Source: an uncultured Bacteroidales bacterium (GTDB taxonomy: Bacteria; Bacteroidota; Bacteroidia; Bacteroidales; F082). From it: DNA of 64,000 nucleotides. Location of the stretch: contig CAMJRR010000005.1 in the NCBI GenBank assembly GCA_946408345.1, forward strand, positions 62,001 to 126,000, given 5' to 3'. Shown piece after piece: positions 18,401 through 26,636 of the stretch. Under the pieces are notes generated by a model. That model worked only from the letters and a program-made list of their open reading frames with translations. It did no database searches and was not told the origin of the DNA. The position numbers were made by a program, and so were the translations under genes. The first letter of the stretch is position 1; every line of letters starts with the position of its first letter.

Positions 18401-19212
18401 GTTTCAATCTCATCGGCAACCCGTTCGGTACCAACGCTAACTTGGATCTGCCTTACTATAGATTGAACTCGGACGGCAGCGCACTGAACACCACAACGGA
18501 AAGTTCTGAAATCAATGTCATGGAAGGTGTGTTTGTCCAAGCTACTGCTGCAAACCAAAAAGCTAACTTCACTAAGGTTGGCGAGAGTGCCAAGAAGATT
18601 GGCCAACTCAATGTTAAGGTGACACGCAACCGTAGCGTCATCCTCGACAATGCCATCATCCGCTTCGACGAAGGCGCAACGCTCAGCAAGTTCCAACTTA
18701 ACGCGAACAGCACCAAGCTTTATTTCACCGAAGGCAACCAAGACTTCGCCGTGGTGCGTAGCGCCAACGAAGGCGAGATGCCCGTCAATTTCAAGGCCGG
18801 TGAAAACGGTACTTATACCATCAGCATCAATGCTGAAAACGTGGATGTGAACTACCTCCACCTCATCGACAACATGACTGGTGCCGATGTCGACCTGCTG
18901 GCCACCCCGAGCTACAGCTTCGAGGCCCGTACAAACGACTATGAGAGCCGCTTCCGTCTGGTGTTCAGCGGCAATACCAATGTCGGCTCTTCGACAAGCT
19001 CAGAGACCTTCGCTTTCTTTAATGGCAATAGTTGGGTCATCAACAACGAAGGTGAAGCCACCTTGCAGGTCATCGACATGATGGGCCGCATGATCAGCAG
19101 CGAGCAAATCCAAGGCAGCTACAACAACAGCCTCAACCTGAGCGCTGGCGTGTACGTACTGCGTCTGAGCAATGGCAACACTGTGAAGACTCAGAAAGTT
19201 GTCGTCGACTGA
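15445..19212 (+). CDS. Large secreted multidomain protein with T9SS sorting domain
   Basis: A 1255-residue protein with a signal peptide (residues 1-27, ending GMRGQ). Around 150-210 lies a chitobiase/hexosaminidase C-terminal-type beta-sandwich (ATPTFSPAAGTYTQAQNV, IYYTIDGNDPTT). Around 230-330 is an OB-fold-like segment (YSVADARAAIDANAG). Two repeats of a BACON-like or similar beta-sandwich begin VTVTPNTIDAPFAGADGTLT and ITVNPDVVELDAEEHDGTLD. The last 65 residues are a T9SS type A sorting domain (LQVIDMMGRMISS, LSAGVYVLRLSNG, KTQKVVVD). No catalytic domain is evident, so an adhesin or carbohydrate-binding role is a guess. A dispersed repeat (18985-19008) is translated just before the sorting domain. 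Confidence 0.8.
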   Translation: MKRRFTILTAAFALLAFLAIPMGMRGQTSVTWPGTTALPGTATAVANDQNVTIMVSATNTYSNPIRIYANTTVTINALNNAKILSVAYEASSTGNYVTNAQNATVTPNVTPTVSGKIVTWTYTESANVTEFTFTPSAQTRSNGITISYIIPGATPTCATPTFSPAAGTYTQAQNVSINCSTDGATIYYTIDGNDPTTNSSVYSGAINVSTNTTIKAMATATGYDNSAVATAEYAFITLEHAGTLEDPYSVADARAAIDANAGTQGVYATGIVSAIVTAYDAGFHNVTFNMVDEAGDEVFLQAYRCGGDEAANVAVGDVAVVYGNLTYHSASGTYEFGQGCQLVSLTHPVITTPVVTVTPNTIDAPFAGADGTLTLTYENIEEFISFDYYFCDANGNELEDTDPDYPGDWIYAEINDENDAYTLDYIIDANQGEARTAYIKVYTFDDNEEEVYAIVTVNQEAYVAPTYAELPFSFNGGKADIEETDGLSQEGLGTDYASAPKLKFDGAGDWLLLQFDERPGTLTFDIKGNSFSGGTFKVQTSADGVSYSDLETYTTFGNNETLEEIFDNLDENVRYIKWIYTNKVSGNVGLGNIALAEYVAPVLVASITVNPDVVELDAEEHDGTLDLTYENLTITEMSDFDIQFCDANGDELSEEPDWIEVLVAGQDPEIGEGYVVSYYMVENEGTDARTAYFKVYAMDDETNLVYSNLVTISQAAPVAPVTGDKYVKVTSTADLTSGQYLIVYAEGSVAFDGSLETLDAASNTIEVTINDDEIGITNITTASEFTIDVTAGTIMSASGYYIGQTSDANGLASSTTTAYTNTISFDEDGNANIVSEGAYLRYNSASNQTRFRYYKSSSYTNQKAIQLYKKVGAEPATETHTLTINGYQNDENEGGYALIASPVNVNPATIGMTTGDFDLYYFDESQELEWRNYEATPFNLVPGTGYLYAKKSTTEGETFSFELTGTPYSGNGMVDLTYTENAEFAGFNLIGNPFGTNANLDLPYYRLNSDGSALNTTTESSEINVMEGVFVQATAANQKANFTKVGESAKKIGQLNVKVTRNRSVILDNAIIRFDEGATLSKFQLNANSTKLYFTEGNQDFAVVRSANEGEMPVNFKAGENGTYTISINAENVDVNYLHLIDNMTGADVDLLATPSYSFEARTNDYESRFRLVFSGNTNVGSSTSSETFAFFNGNSWVINNEGEATLQVIDMMGRMISSEQIQGSYNNSLNLSAGVYVLRLSNGNTVKTQKVVVD
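18985..19008 (+). repeat. Family-2 repeat (TTCGACAAGCTCAG) inside the T9SS protein
   Basis: Contains CTTCGACAAGCTCAGAGACC, the same sequence family seen at 27971, 40144, 45066, 47394 and 52112. It encodes GSSTSSET at residues about 1181-1188, at the junction with the sorting domain. Confidence 0.7.
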
Positions 19213-19250
19213 TAAGTTTCGCTTCGCGTTAAAACGAAGTGCATAATAAA

Positions 19251-19286
19251 ACTGGTGTCGTGATTGTTTACGGCACCAGTTTTTTA
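19251..19286 (+). terminator. Factor-independent terminator
   Basis: ACTGGTGTCGT (19251-19261) pairs with ACGGCACCAGT (19270-19280), followed by a T run. It lies 39 bases after the stop of the 1255-residue gene and between convergent genes. Confidence 0.85.
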
Positions 19287-19305
19287 TTGCTTTCAAATCA
19301 GGAGG

Positions 19306-21687
19306 TCAATCTGACAAAGAATAGGGTTTGTCCTTCGGTTGTATGCCTCGATTGACATTGGGCTTATTGCCCATCTCAAAAATGAGTTCCCCACCTTGCA
19401 TCAATTGTTCATGCGTAAGGTAAAGCTTCGTAATTTCCTGTCCGTTTAGCGTCACCTTTTGCACATAACGGTTCTCATCGCTGACTTCTGGTGCCTTGAT
19501 CTCCAAGGTCTTGCCATTGCCCAAACGTACTTTCAGATAAGGCAGATAAGGAGCACCTAATACATATTGGTCGCTGCCCGGACAGACGGGATAGAAGCCC
19601 ATCGCGGAGAAGATGTACCAGGCCGACATCTGGCCGCAGTCGTCGTTGCCGCAAAGGCCGTCGATGTTGTTCTTGTAGAAGCGGTTCATGATCTCGCGCA
19701 GCCAGTATTGGGTCTTGTAGGGTTGTGAGGTCCAGTTGTAGAGGTAGGCGATATGATGTGCGGGCTCGTTGCCGTGGTTATAGCAGCCCATCAAACCCTC
19801 CTCGGTGACGTCTTCTGTGTTTTCGAAGAACTCGGGAGGCAATTGCATGACAAACAAGGTGTCGAGGTTGTGGATGAATTGTGCGTCGCCGCCCATGGCC
19901 TCGATGAGTCCTTTCACATCCTGCGGCACATAGAACGAATACACCCAGGAGTTGCCCTCCACGAAGCCTTCGCCCTCAGTGTCGAAGAGGCTGAAGGGTG
20001 CTTTCCAAGTGCCATCGCTCATCTTGGGACGGGCAATGCCCAGTTCAGTGTCGAAGGTGTTACGCCAGTTGGTGGCGCGCTGTTTGTAGGTTTCGGCCAA
20101 TTCGGTATTGCCCGCTTTGAGTGCGGCTTGATAAATGGCCCAATCGTCATAGGCATATTCCAAAGTGATGGAGACACAGCCGTTGTTCTTATCAAAGGGG
20201 ACATAGCCGAGCTGTTGGTAGTCATCAAGGTTGACATAATACGGACAAGTAGAGCTGCGTTGCATGGCTTTCAGCATCGCTTTTTCATCTGGATTGCTTC
20301 GTCGTGCCTCCTCGCAATGACGGACTATGTCCTTGGCATAAGCATCCGAAAGTACCGACACAGCGTGGTAGCCGATCATGCACCAGTTGTCGTTACCCAT
20401 GTGCGACCATACTGGTAGCAGTCCATGGACGCTCTGCTCGCTGTGTTTCAGCATGGATTGTACCATGTCGGCATTGCGTTGAGGTTGCAGCACATTGAAA
20501 AGCGGATGCAGGGCGCGGTAAGTGTCCCACAACGAGAACACGGTATAATTGGTGAAACCTTCGGCTTGGTGGATGTTGTGGTCGAGGCCGCGGTATTGTC
20601 CGTCCACATCCATGTAGATGGAGGGATTAATCATGGTGTGATACAGCGAAGTATATATCATCGCCTTTTGGTCTTCAGTGCCTTCGGCTTGCAGGATAGA
20701 GAGTTCTTTGTTCCATTTGGATTGCGTTTCGGCCAACAATTGCTCAAAGTTGCGACCGTCGGTCTCAGCATGAAGGTTGCGCAAGGCACCTTCGGTGCTG
20801 GTGGCAGAGAGGGCAACTTTCATCTCCAAGGCTTGAGGATTGTCGAAAGTGAAATAAGCCACAATCTTGCGCCCTGTCATCTCTGGGAAGTTGTGTTTGA
20901 CATCGAACTTGCCCCAGCCGCCGTTGTATTTGGGTTTCTCAAGCTCGCGATAGCCGTAGTCCTTGATAGGTTGATTGAAACTGATGGCAAAGTAGGTATA
21001 GTTCGTTCTCGCCCAGCCATTGGTGATACGGTAGCCTGTCAGCAGGGTGTCGTTCTCCACGCGGAGGTTGGCCCAGAGGGTCTTGCCGTCGTAGTTGTAG
21101 ATGCCGTGCTGCAAGTCAAGGATGATGCTGCCGTCTTGGCCTTCGGGATAGGTATAGCGATGGATGCCAGCGTGTTCCGTTGCTGTCAGTTGAGCTTTGA
21201 TGCCATAATCCTGCAAAAACACCTCATAGTAACCCGGCACGGCTATTTCCGTGTCATGGCTGAAACGCGAGCGGTAGCCTATATCGGGATTGGTTTGTGT
21301 GCCAGGATTGAACTTGATTTCACCAGTGACGGGCATCACCAAAATATCGCCCAAGTCGGAGTGCCCCGTGCCGCTGAAATGGGTATGGCTGAAGCCCACG
21401 ATGGTGCTGTCTTTATGTTGATAGCCAGCGCAATATTCATACACGCGAGGTTGGTAAACTCCATCAATGTTATGCGGCACGGTGTCGGTGTCGGGACTGA
21501 GTTGCACGATGCCGAAAGGTGCACAGGCACCTGGAAAAGTGTGCCCCATGCCATTAGTTCCGATGATGGGGTTGACGTATTGGATATAATCGGCAACGGG
21601 TTCTGGCTCGGTGGTCACGGCAGGTTTTTCGCTGCAACCGATTATCGTTAATCCTATGAAAACCAATAGATAGTGATGTATTTTCAT
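19306..21687 (-). CDS. GH92 alpha-mannosidase-like lipoprotein
   Basis: A calcium-dependent exo-alpha-mannosidase family, used by gut Bacteroidota on host N-glycans and yeast mannan. The 793-residue product has a lipoprotein signal (MKIHHYLLVFIGLTIIGC), so it is probably on the cell surface or in the periplasm. The N-domain starts YVNPIIGTNGMGHTFPGACAPFG. The catalytic (alpha/alpha)6 region includes NDDCGQMSAWYIFSAMGFYP near the C-terminus, a strong GH92 signature. I start at 21687, since the longer version lacks a sensible signal. Residues about 452-465 (VRHCEEARRSNPD) come from a dispersed repeat inserted in frame. It is transcribed divergently from the TPR-HTH regulator. Confidence 0.92.
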   Translation of the reverse strand: MKIHHYLLVFIGLTIIGCSEKPAVTTEPEPVADYIQYVNPIIGTNGMGHTFPGACAPFGIVQLSPDTDTVPHNIDGVYQPRVYEYCAGYQHKDSTIVGFSHTHFSGTGHSDLGDILVMPVTGEIKFNPGTQTNPDIGYRSRFSHDTEIAVPGYYEVFLQDYGIKAQLTATEHAGIHRYTYPEGQDGSIILDLQHGIYNYDGKTLWANLRVENDTLLTGYRITNGWARTNYTYFAISFNQPIKDYGYRELEKPKYNGGWGKFDVKHNFPEMTGRKIVAYFTFDNPQALEMKVALSATSTEGALRNLHAETDGRNFEQLLAETQSKWNKELSILQAEGTEDQKAMIYTSLYHTMINPSIYMDVDGQYRGLDHNIHQAEGFTNYTVFSLWDTYRALHPLFNVLQPQRNADMVQSMLKHSEQSVHGLLPVWSHMGNDNWCMIGYHAVSVLSDAYAKDIVRHCEEARRSNPDEKAMLKAMQRSSTCPYYVNLDDYQQLGYVPFDKNNGCVSITLEYAYDDWAIYQAALKAGNTELAETYKQRATNWRNTFDTELGIARPKMSDGTWKAPFSLFDTEGEGFVEGNSWVYSFYVPQDVKGLIEAMGGDAQFIHNLDTLFVMQLPPEFFENTEDVTEEGLMGCYNHGNEPAHHIAYLYNWTSQPYKTQYWLREIMNRFYKNNIDGLCGNDDCGQMSAWYIFSAMGFYPVCPGSDQYVLGAPYLPYLKVRLGNGKTLEIKAPEVSDENRYVQKVTLNGQEITKLYLTHEQLMQGGELIFEMGNKPNVNRGIQPKDKPYSLSD
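20291..20332 (-). repeat. In-frame repeat insertion in the GH92 gene
   Basis: Contains GGATTGCTTCG, GTCGTGCC and CTCGCAATGACGG; ATTGC (20293-20297) pairs with GCAAT (20314-20318). Repeats of the pattern GTCATTGCGAGG...GAAGCAATCC are dispersed in many bacterial genomes (from memory). It encodes IVRHCEEARRSNP, which does not fit the family between LSDAYAK and EKAMLKAM. Confidence 0.65.
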
Positions 21688-21708
21688 TTGTTTGGTAGTT
21701 TTAAAGGG

Positions 21709-21716
21709 CAAAATTA
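21709..21716 (-). promoter_or_regulatory. -7 box TAATTTTG for GH92
   Basis: Minus-strand TAATTTTG, 21 bases upstream of the ATG at 21687. Confidence 0.5.
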
Positions 21717-21763
21717 GAATAAATAATGAAACCTCCGACAAGAAACGAATAATGGATTTTGAC

Positions 21764-21771
21764 TACCTTTG
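21764..21771 (+). promoter_or_regulatory. -7 box TACCTTTG, leaderless arrangement
   Basis: TACCTTTG ends six bases before the ATG at 21778 of the TPR-HTH regulator. Confidence 0.55.
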
Positions 21772-21777
21772 CAGCCG

Positions 21778-23511
21778 ATGAAAACCTATCTGCATATTGT
21801 CGTGTTATTATCGTTGATGGTGGTTGGCTGTGCCCGAACCGTTGATGATGGGGTTGAAGAGGTGGTGGCCACACCGTCTCTCCTGAAATTATCCGCCATT
21901 GATAGTTTGATGTGGTGGCGGGCGGATAGTGCTTTGGCGGTGATGATGGAGTTTGCGGGGAGTGAGGCTGCGGATAGCTTGGATGTGTTTGAGGGGCATT
22001 ATTGCCAGGTGCTGATTGCGGAGTTGCTTTATAAGAATTACTATAAGCAGAGCAATAGGAAGAATCTGCTGAAGGCCGTTCATTATTTTGATTCGATTGT
22101 GGGGATGGATGGGTATGGAACGGACACACGCGGTGTGTCCGTACAAGAACGGGAGGCGTTTTTGGCGGCGCGGGCGCATTATATGAATGGTGTGGGACTG
22201 TATGAACGGGATAGCGTGGTGGCGGCTTGCGGGGAGTATCTGAAGGCGTTGGAGATTGTGGAGACGCATTTCCCGAATTTGGAGACGCAAGATGTTGCGT
22301 CTCTACAGGTTGGGCATCTGCCTCGGTTTATGGGGTTGACCTATGGTCGCCTTGCGGAATTGTTCTCTGGCCAGTTTATGCAGGAACCTGCCATCGTTTG
22401 CTGCAAGAAAGCACTCGCCTACGACAGGATTGAAATTAGTTCTCCGTTGAACCAATCCAGTTTGTTGATTCTTTTAGGGAAACAGTATGCCAAGCTGAAC
22501 CAAAATGATAGCGCATCTTATTATTGCAACGAAGCTTTGCAAAGGCTACCCGATACAAACAATGCAGTTTACAGGGATTTGGTTTCGCAATTGGCATTAA
22601 TCAATTATGACTCAAGCAAAGATGCAGAAGCGTCCATCATCCAGTTGAAACGCATGTTGGCGCAAACTTCCGATGAAAACGAAAAAATGGCTCGTATTTC
22701 AACCATAGGAAGTATATATAGTGATGACGGACAATATGATTCGGCGTTGGTTTATCTGGTACCTATGTTTGAGAACAAGGATAATGCTGTAAGGCAAAGG
22801 GTTGCCGCTTCTTATTTGCACGAGATTTACCAAAGCAAAGGCGATACGGTGAAGGCTGCACAATTTGCGGTTTATCTTACCGAGAATACCGTTTCGCAAG
22901 GGAAAAGTAATGCACAAGTCTCGCAGCTTAACGAACTATTTCAGCAGCATTTGCAGTGGGAGCAGGAGAAGGTTGAGGCTAAGAGACGGCAGATTGAACA
23001 GTTGGCAGCACGGCGACGCATGGTGCGGGGTGTGGTGACGGCTGTGGTGGTGTTGCTGGTTTTGGGGGGTGGATTGTGGTGGTGGATGGCCAAGCGGAAA
23101 AAGGAACATGAGGCGGAGGCACAGATCTTGAATGAGGAGAAGCAACAACTTCAGGCGCAGGTGGATGATGCGCTGCAACAACTACAGACGCAAGCGGACG
23201 ATGCCTTGCAGCAGGCGCGGGCGATGCTACCGCAACGGGTGGCCGACCTTTACCGCGCTAAGGTGCCGAACCGCTTGGAGCGCATCATGGATGAGTTTGA
23301 GGCGGCCTATCCCGGAGCCATGGAGCGGGTGGCGGCTGCGTACCCAGAACTGAGCGAAACGGAGCAACAAATTGCGGTGCTCAATTTCCTACATTTTCGC
23401 GCAAAGGAAGAAGCCGATTTGCTTGGCCTGAGCGATAACACGGTGAATAAATACCGCTCCAACCTCAGAAAAAAGACCGAAAACGCCTCGTTTTCCTCGT
23501 TTTTGGACTAA
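21778..23511 (+). CDS. Membrane-anchored TPR protein with C-terminal HTH (putative regulator)
   Basis: The product has 577 residues. It has a lipoprotein-type signal with Cys18 (LMVVGCAR), TPR-like helical repeats to about residue 400, a transmembrane segment (VVTAVVVLLVLGGGLWWWMA) and a coiled coil (KQQLQAQVDDALQQLQTQ). A C-terminal LuxR/sigma-like helix-turn-helix follows (RAKEEADLLGLSDNTVNKYR). The likely topology is a periplasmic TPR sensor with a cytoplasmic HTH, but DNA binding is inferred. A paralog lies at 38406-40235. Two palindromes are translated in frame, at residues 115-122 and 169-176. It is followed by genes for barrel and T9SS proteins, which it may control. It starts at 21778, six bases after its -7 box. 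Confidence 0.75.
   Translation: MKTYLHIVVLLSLMVVGCARTVDDGVEEVVATPSLLKLSAIDSLMWWRADSALAVMMEFAGSEAADSLDVFEGHYCQVLIAELLYKNYYKQSNRKNLLKAVHYFDSIVGMDGYGTDTRGVSVQEREAFLAARAHYMNGVGLYERDSVVAACGEYLKALEIVETHFPNLETQDVASLQVGHLPRFMGLTYGRLAELFSGQFMQEPAIVCCKKALAYDRIEISSPLNQSSLLILLGKQYAKLNQNDSASYYCNEALQRLPDTNNAVYRDLVSQLALINYDSSKDAEASIIQLKRMLAQTSDENEKMARISTIGSIYSDDGQYDSALVYLVPMFENKDNAVRQRVAASYLHEIYQSKGDTVKAAQFAVYLTENTVSQGKSNAQVSQLNELFQQHLQWEQEKVEAKRRQIEQLAARRRMVRGVVTAVVVLLVLGGGLWWWMAKRKKEHEAEAQILNEEKQQLQAQVDDALQQLQTQADDALQQARAMLPQRVADLYRAKVPNRLERIMDEFEAAYPGAMERVAAAYPELSETEQQIAVLNFLHFRAKEEADLLGLSDNTVNKYRSNLRKKTENASFSSFLD
22120..22142 (+). repeat. Perfect palindrome inside TPR-HTH gene 1
   Basis: ACGGACACAC (22120-22129), loop GCG, GTGTGTCCGT (22133-22142). 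It encodes TDTRGVSV at residues 115-122. The paralog at 38406-40235 carries a different palindrome at the same protein position (39862-39889). Confidence 0.75.
22282..22303 (+). repeat. Palindrome GAGACGCAA...TTGCGTCTC inside TPR-HTH gene 1
   Basis: GAGACGCAA (22282-22290), 4-base loop, TTGCGTCTC (22295-22303), followed by TACA. It encodes ETQDVASL. Repeats of this GAGACG form are common in Bacteroidota genomes (from memory). Confidence 0.7.
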
Positions 23512-23615
23512 CAAAAACTTGTAATTCGTTATTGTATTTAGCTGATTATTAGCAAGTATTAAAAAGGAAAACTTGTACTTGGCCTTCAGGTTGATTTTTT
23601 CGTTGATTTTTGTTA

Positions 23616-23623
23616 TAGTTTTG
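23616..23623 (+). promoter_or_regulatory. -7 box TAGTTTTG for the small barrel protein
   Basis: TAGTTTTG, 42 bases upstream of the ATG at 23666. Confidence 0.5.
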
Positions 23624-23665
23624 CAGGGTAAATCTAAAATCAATCAACAATTAAATCTAGTTATC

Positions 23666-24115
23666 ATGAAAAAATTTGTTTTAATCGTTTTGGTTGCCCT
23701 GTTTTCAGTTCAATTGATGGCGCAACGTGTTCCCAGTGAAAAGAAAATGTCTATCTCGGCGGGTGTACTTCAAGGTGGCGGCGGTCTTGTAGGTGCCGAC
23801 TTTGAGTACCTGTTCAGCAACCATTTCAGTGTTCAGGCTGGCGCGGGTTTGTTCAGTTGTGGTGCAGCCGTCAACTACCATTTCAAGCCCTTCATCAATA
23901 GTTCCATGCTTTCATTGACCTATTGGCACCAGGGTTTTGGCAACGCTCATACCCAATCTGTAGTTGGTCCGGTTTATACCTTCCGCGCACCAAAGGTGTT
24001 CCAATTCCAAATTGGAATGGGCTATAGGGTTAACAAAGGACCAGCGCTTAACCCCGACTACTCAAAAACCAATATTATGTTGCTTTACAGCATCGGTGTT
24101 TACTTCCCAATATAA
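23666..24115 (+). CDS. Small secreted, probable outer-membrane beta-barrel protein
   Basis: The product has 149 residues. It begins with a signal peptide (MKKFVLIVLVALFSVQLMAQ) and continues with alternating beta-strand sequence (FSVQAGAGLFSCGAAVNYHF, QFQIGMGYRV), ending YSIGVYFPI, a terminal-strand-like tail. The start at 23666 was chosen because it opens directly into the signal peptide; the longer frame begins inside the promoter region. It has its own -7 box. I cannot name a family or function; a small 6-8 strand barrel is the most likely fold. Confidence 0.6.
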   Translation: MKKFVLIVLVALFSVQLMAQRVPSEKKMSISAGVLQGGGGLVGADFEYLFSNHFSVQAGAGLFSCGAAVNYHFKPFINSSMLSLTYWHQGFGNAHTQSVVGPVYTFRAPKVFQFQIGMGYRVNKGPALNPDYSKTNIMLLYSIGVYFPI

Positions 24116-24272
24116 AAATGAAGTTATTTTGCCCCGTTTTCAACAAAAACATAGGGACAAAACCACATGTTGGTTTTAGTTAATTTATTGAAAATCAATG
24201 ATGAGTTGAAAAAATCATAGGGACAAAGACCAACAAGGGCTTGACAATACGATTTCCGAATGGTTTTTGCTC

Positions 24273-24280
24273 TACCTTTG
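24273..24280 (+). promoter_or_regulatory. -7 box TACCTTTG for the YD-repeat T9SS protein
   Basis: TACCTTTG, 39 bases upstream of the ATG at 24320. The preceding intergenic stretch (24116-24272) holds no gene; ATAGGGACAAA occurs twice in it. Confidence 0.5.
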
Positions 24281-24319
24281 TGGACAAATTGAATAAAACT
24301 AACTTAAAACTTTAATACA

Positions 24320-25714
24320 ATGAAGAAATCCATCCTTTTTGCAGCCTTGTTGTGCTGCATCATGTCGGCCTCGGCACAACCTTTCAGGAAAGAATCCAAT
24401 CAGAGATCATGGGAAGAGAGCCTGGAACTAATGGAGAAAATGAACGGTCGCGAAAACCTTTTCACTATGAAACTTGACAGCGTCACAGGGGAGGAGGTTA
24501 GAATCCTGTATGAATACGACGCCCGCCTCAACTGCACCAAAGAGATGCGTTATTATCCGACTAACACCTCATGGCATCTCGAACAATCTTTCGAAAATAC
24601 CTACGACGAGCAAAATCGTTTGACTTCGATGACGCACTATGACGGAATACAGACAAACAAGACCGAATACACCTACAACGAACAGAGCCTGATAGTGGAA
24701 ACCATCAATACTTACCTGTCGGGAAACACTTGGCAACCAAACACAAAACGCATCAATGAGTATGATGAAGCCGGGAACCTTACTTTGTTTATTGGATACA
24801 ACTATTTTGACGGATGGATTGAATCGGCCAAAAGGGCCTACGAATACGAGAACGGCCTGCTCCAAACCGAGGTATATCATGACTTTGTTGAAGGCGAATG
24901 GCAACCCCATTACAAGACCGACTATTACTACAACGCCCAAGGATTTTGTACACAGGTGATTTCAAACATTTGGGAAGGCCAATGGTATCTTGTTTCCAAG
25001 ACAGAGTATGCGTACAACGAGCAAGGCTTGTGCATTGAGATGACTTATTATAGCCGCACAAGCAATGATGAATGGAGTGGCGATGGCAGGTATGTGTTTG
25101 AATATGACACCGAAGGCTATCTTCTTTCCATGATTAGTTTTATCCAATCCATTGGCTCGCAGGAGTGGAATCAAGACTTAAAGACCGAGTATTCATACGA
25201 TGACAACTACAACTGCACTGCTTACAGCCTGTATCACTACTTTGGAGATTGGAATTTTGAAGAAGGCTACGAAATGACCTACGACCCAACGGTAAGCATC
25301 GACCAAGCAGCAGGTATTAACAGGTTTTGGGACAACCTAATGGAGAATAGTAATCCAATTCTTGACAGAGTTGGTGTGGAGATTCCCGTTCACAACAAAT
25401 TACTGCAACTCAAGATGTTGGAAGGAGAAGAAGAGATTGATTTGATAGATTTTCATTATTCCGAATACAACAGCGTCAATGAGTCGACGGAGAGCCAACT
25501 GACTGTTTGGCCCAATCCCGCAGCGGTAACGGTTCACATCGAAGGTTTCAAAGTTTCAGAAGTACAGGTTTATAATGCCGTGGGGCAATTGGTGAAGACT
25601 GTTCAAGGCAGCAATGAAATCAATATGAGTGGATTGTCGGAAGGGGTTTATTTGCTGCGGTTTGAGGATACGGAAGGGATAAAACACGCTGTACGAGTGG
25701 TGGTGAAGGGATAG
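24320..25714 (+). CDS. Secreted YD-repeat-like protein with T9SS sorting domain
   Basis: The product has 464 residues with a signal peptide (to about residue 19, SASAQ). Residues about 65-310 form tandem beta-hairpin units like those of RHS/YD repeats (YEYDARLNCTKEMRYY, NEYDEAGNLTLFIGY, YEYENGLLQTEVYH, FEYDTEGYLLSMISF), a pattern also seen in Bacteroidota DUF4595-like proteins. A T9SS type A sorting domain closes it (LTVWPNPAAVTVHIEG, VQVYNAVGQLVK, SEGVYLLRFED). There is no enzyme motif; a cell-surface role is inferred. It lies between the small barrel gene and the three tandem paralogs on the same strand. Confidence 0.75.
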   Translation: MKKSILFAALLCCIMSASAQPFRKESNQRSWEESLELMEKMNGRENLFTMKLDSVTGEEVRILYEYDARLNCTKEMRYYPTNTSWHLEQSFENTYDEQNRLTSMTHYDGIQTNKTEYTYNEQSLIVETINTYLSGNTWQPNTKRINEYDEAGNLTLFIGYNYFDGWIESAKRAYEYENGLLQTEVYHDFVEGEWQPHYKTDYYYNAQGFCTQVISNIWEGQWYLVSKTEYAYNEQGLCIEMTYYSRTSNDEWSGDGRYVFEYDTEGYLLSMISFIQSIGSQEWNQDLKTEYSYDDNYNCTAYSLYHYFGDWNFEEGYEMTYDPTVSIDQAAGINRFWDNLMENSNPILDRVGVEIPVHNKLLQLKMLEGEEEIDLIDFHYSEYNSVNESTESQLTVWPNPAAVTVHIEGFKVSEVQVYNAVGQLVKTVQGSNEINMSGLSEGVYLLRFEDTEGIKHAVRVVVKG

Positions 25715-25761
25715 GATTTTTCGCTATTTGAACTTATTTACTATCTGCTTACGACGGATTC

Positions 25762-25791
25762 CCCCGCAACTTTGCAGCACCCCTGCGGGGT
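25762..25791 (+). terminator. GC-rich hairpin after the YD-repeat gene
   Basis: CCCCGCA (25763-25769) pairs with TGCGGGG (25785-25791). It lies about 50 bases after the stop, with no clean T run, so it may be a repeat copy rather than a dedicated terminator. Confidence 0.45.
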
Positions 25792-25880
25792 TGTGGTTTA
25801 TAAAACCAATAATAAAGTTTAGGATGTGTCGTTATTAGACAGGCGGGAATTTCTAACAAACAAAACCATAAGCAATTATC

Positions 25881-26570
25881 ATGAGAAAACGCATTTATCT
25901 ACTGGCATTGCTGCTGCTGTCTTGCACGGCTTTCGCGCAAACCAACCTCCCATTCACCTCACTAAAACCTTTCAACAAAGGCAATTTCAAAATTGATGCG
26001 AGTTATTCGCGCATGATGCAGAAAGTCCCATTTTCTGACTATCCCGACTTCCGTGTTGGCGTAGGCTATGGCATTACCAATTGGTGCGTGGTAGGGGTCT
26101 TTGGCAGTTTCGGCACCCATGAAAGTAGGATGAATATCGGGGGAGGATATAGTATTCACGGGACGGATACCATTTACGACCCTGTCGTTTTTAATGGAAA
26201 AATGATCGAACGTTACTATCATTATGGCATCGATGCAGAACTGCATCCTCTGACCCTTTTGTTGCCGAACTTTTATTTCGTCGATGTGTATTGTCGTGGC
26301 GAATTGGGCATGAGAACCGTAACGGAGCAGTATAAGCCTGATTACGATGGTCCTTCAGCCGAGCCTGTCCGCAACAGCTTTCTTTACGGTGGTAGCGTTG
26401 GCTTAGCCATCAATCCATCGAAGTATTTCGGTGTCTTTTATGAATTGGCATTTGACAACCTAAATAAGGAATACAAACCCAAAACAGATGAAATAAAGAC
26501 CAAAGCCATCCACCGCTTCGGCCTCAACGTCCGCTTTGGCGGGCCGAAGAAATGGCAAAAACAGCAATAA
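25881..26570 (+). CDS. Secreted protein, tandem paralog 1 (tail RFGGPKKWQKQQ)
   Basis: A 229-residue protein with a signal peptide ending AFAQ, then NLPFTSLKPFNKGNFKID, shared almost word for word with paralog 2. The body is beta-rich with glycine/aromatic alternation, as in outer-membrane barrels (VGVGYGITNWCVVGVFGSFG, ELHPLTLLLPNFYFVDVY, GLAINPSKYFGVFYE). It ends RFGLNVRFGGPKKWQKQQ, a terminal strand plus basic tail common to all three. The family is not one I recognise. It is the first of a three-gene tandem array formed by duplication; the intergenic regions are also related. Confidence 0.65.
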   Translation: MRKRIYLLALLLLSCTAFAQTNLPFTSLKPFNKGNFKIDASYSRMMQKVPFSDYPDFRVGVGYGITNWCVVGVFGSFGTHESRMNIGGGYSIHGTDTIYDPVVFNGKMIERYYHYGIDAELHPLTLLLPNFYFVDVYCRGELGMRTVTEQYKPDYDGPSAEPVRNSFLYGGSVGLAINPSKYFGVFYELAFDNLNKEYKPKTDEIKTKAIHRFGLNVRFGGPKKWQKQQ

Positions 26571-26636
26571 ATCCGAAACACCATCGTTAGTTCAACCACG
26601 ATCATAACGACAAACCCATAACAAACCGCATTAATC

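Noticed and set aside
20425..21651. 408-codon plus-strand frame opposite the GH92 gene
   Set aside because: Long, but fully antisense to a well-recognised GH92 protein. The translation has no domain signature or signal, and no promoter or start context.
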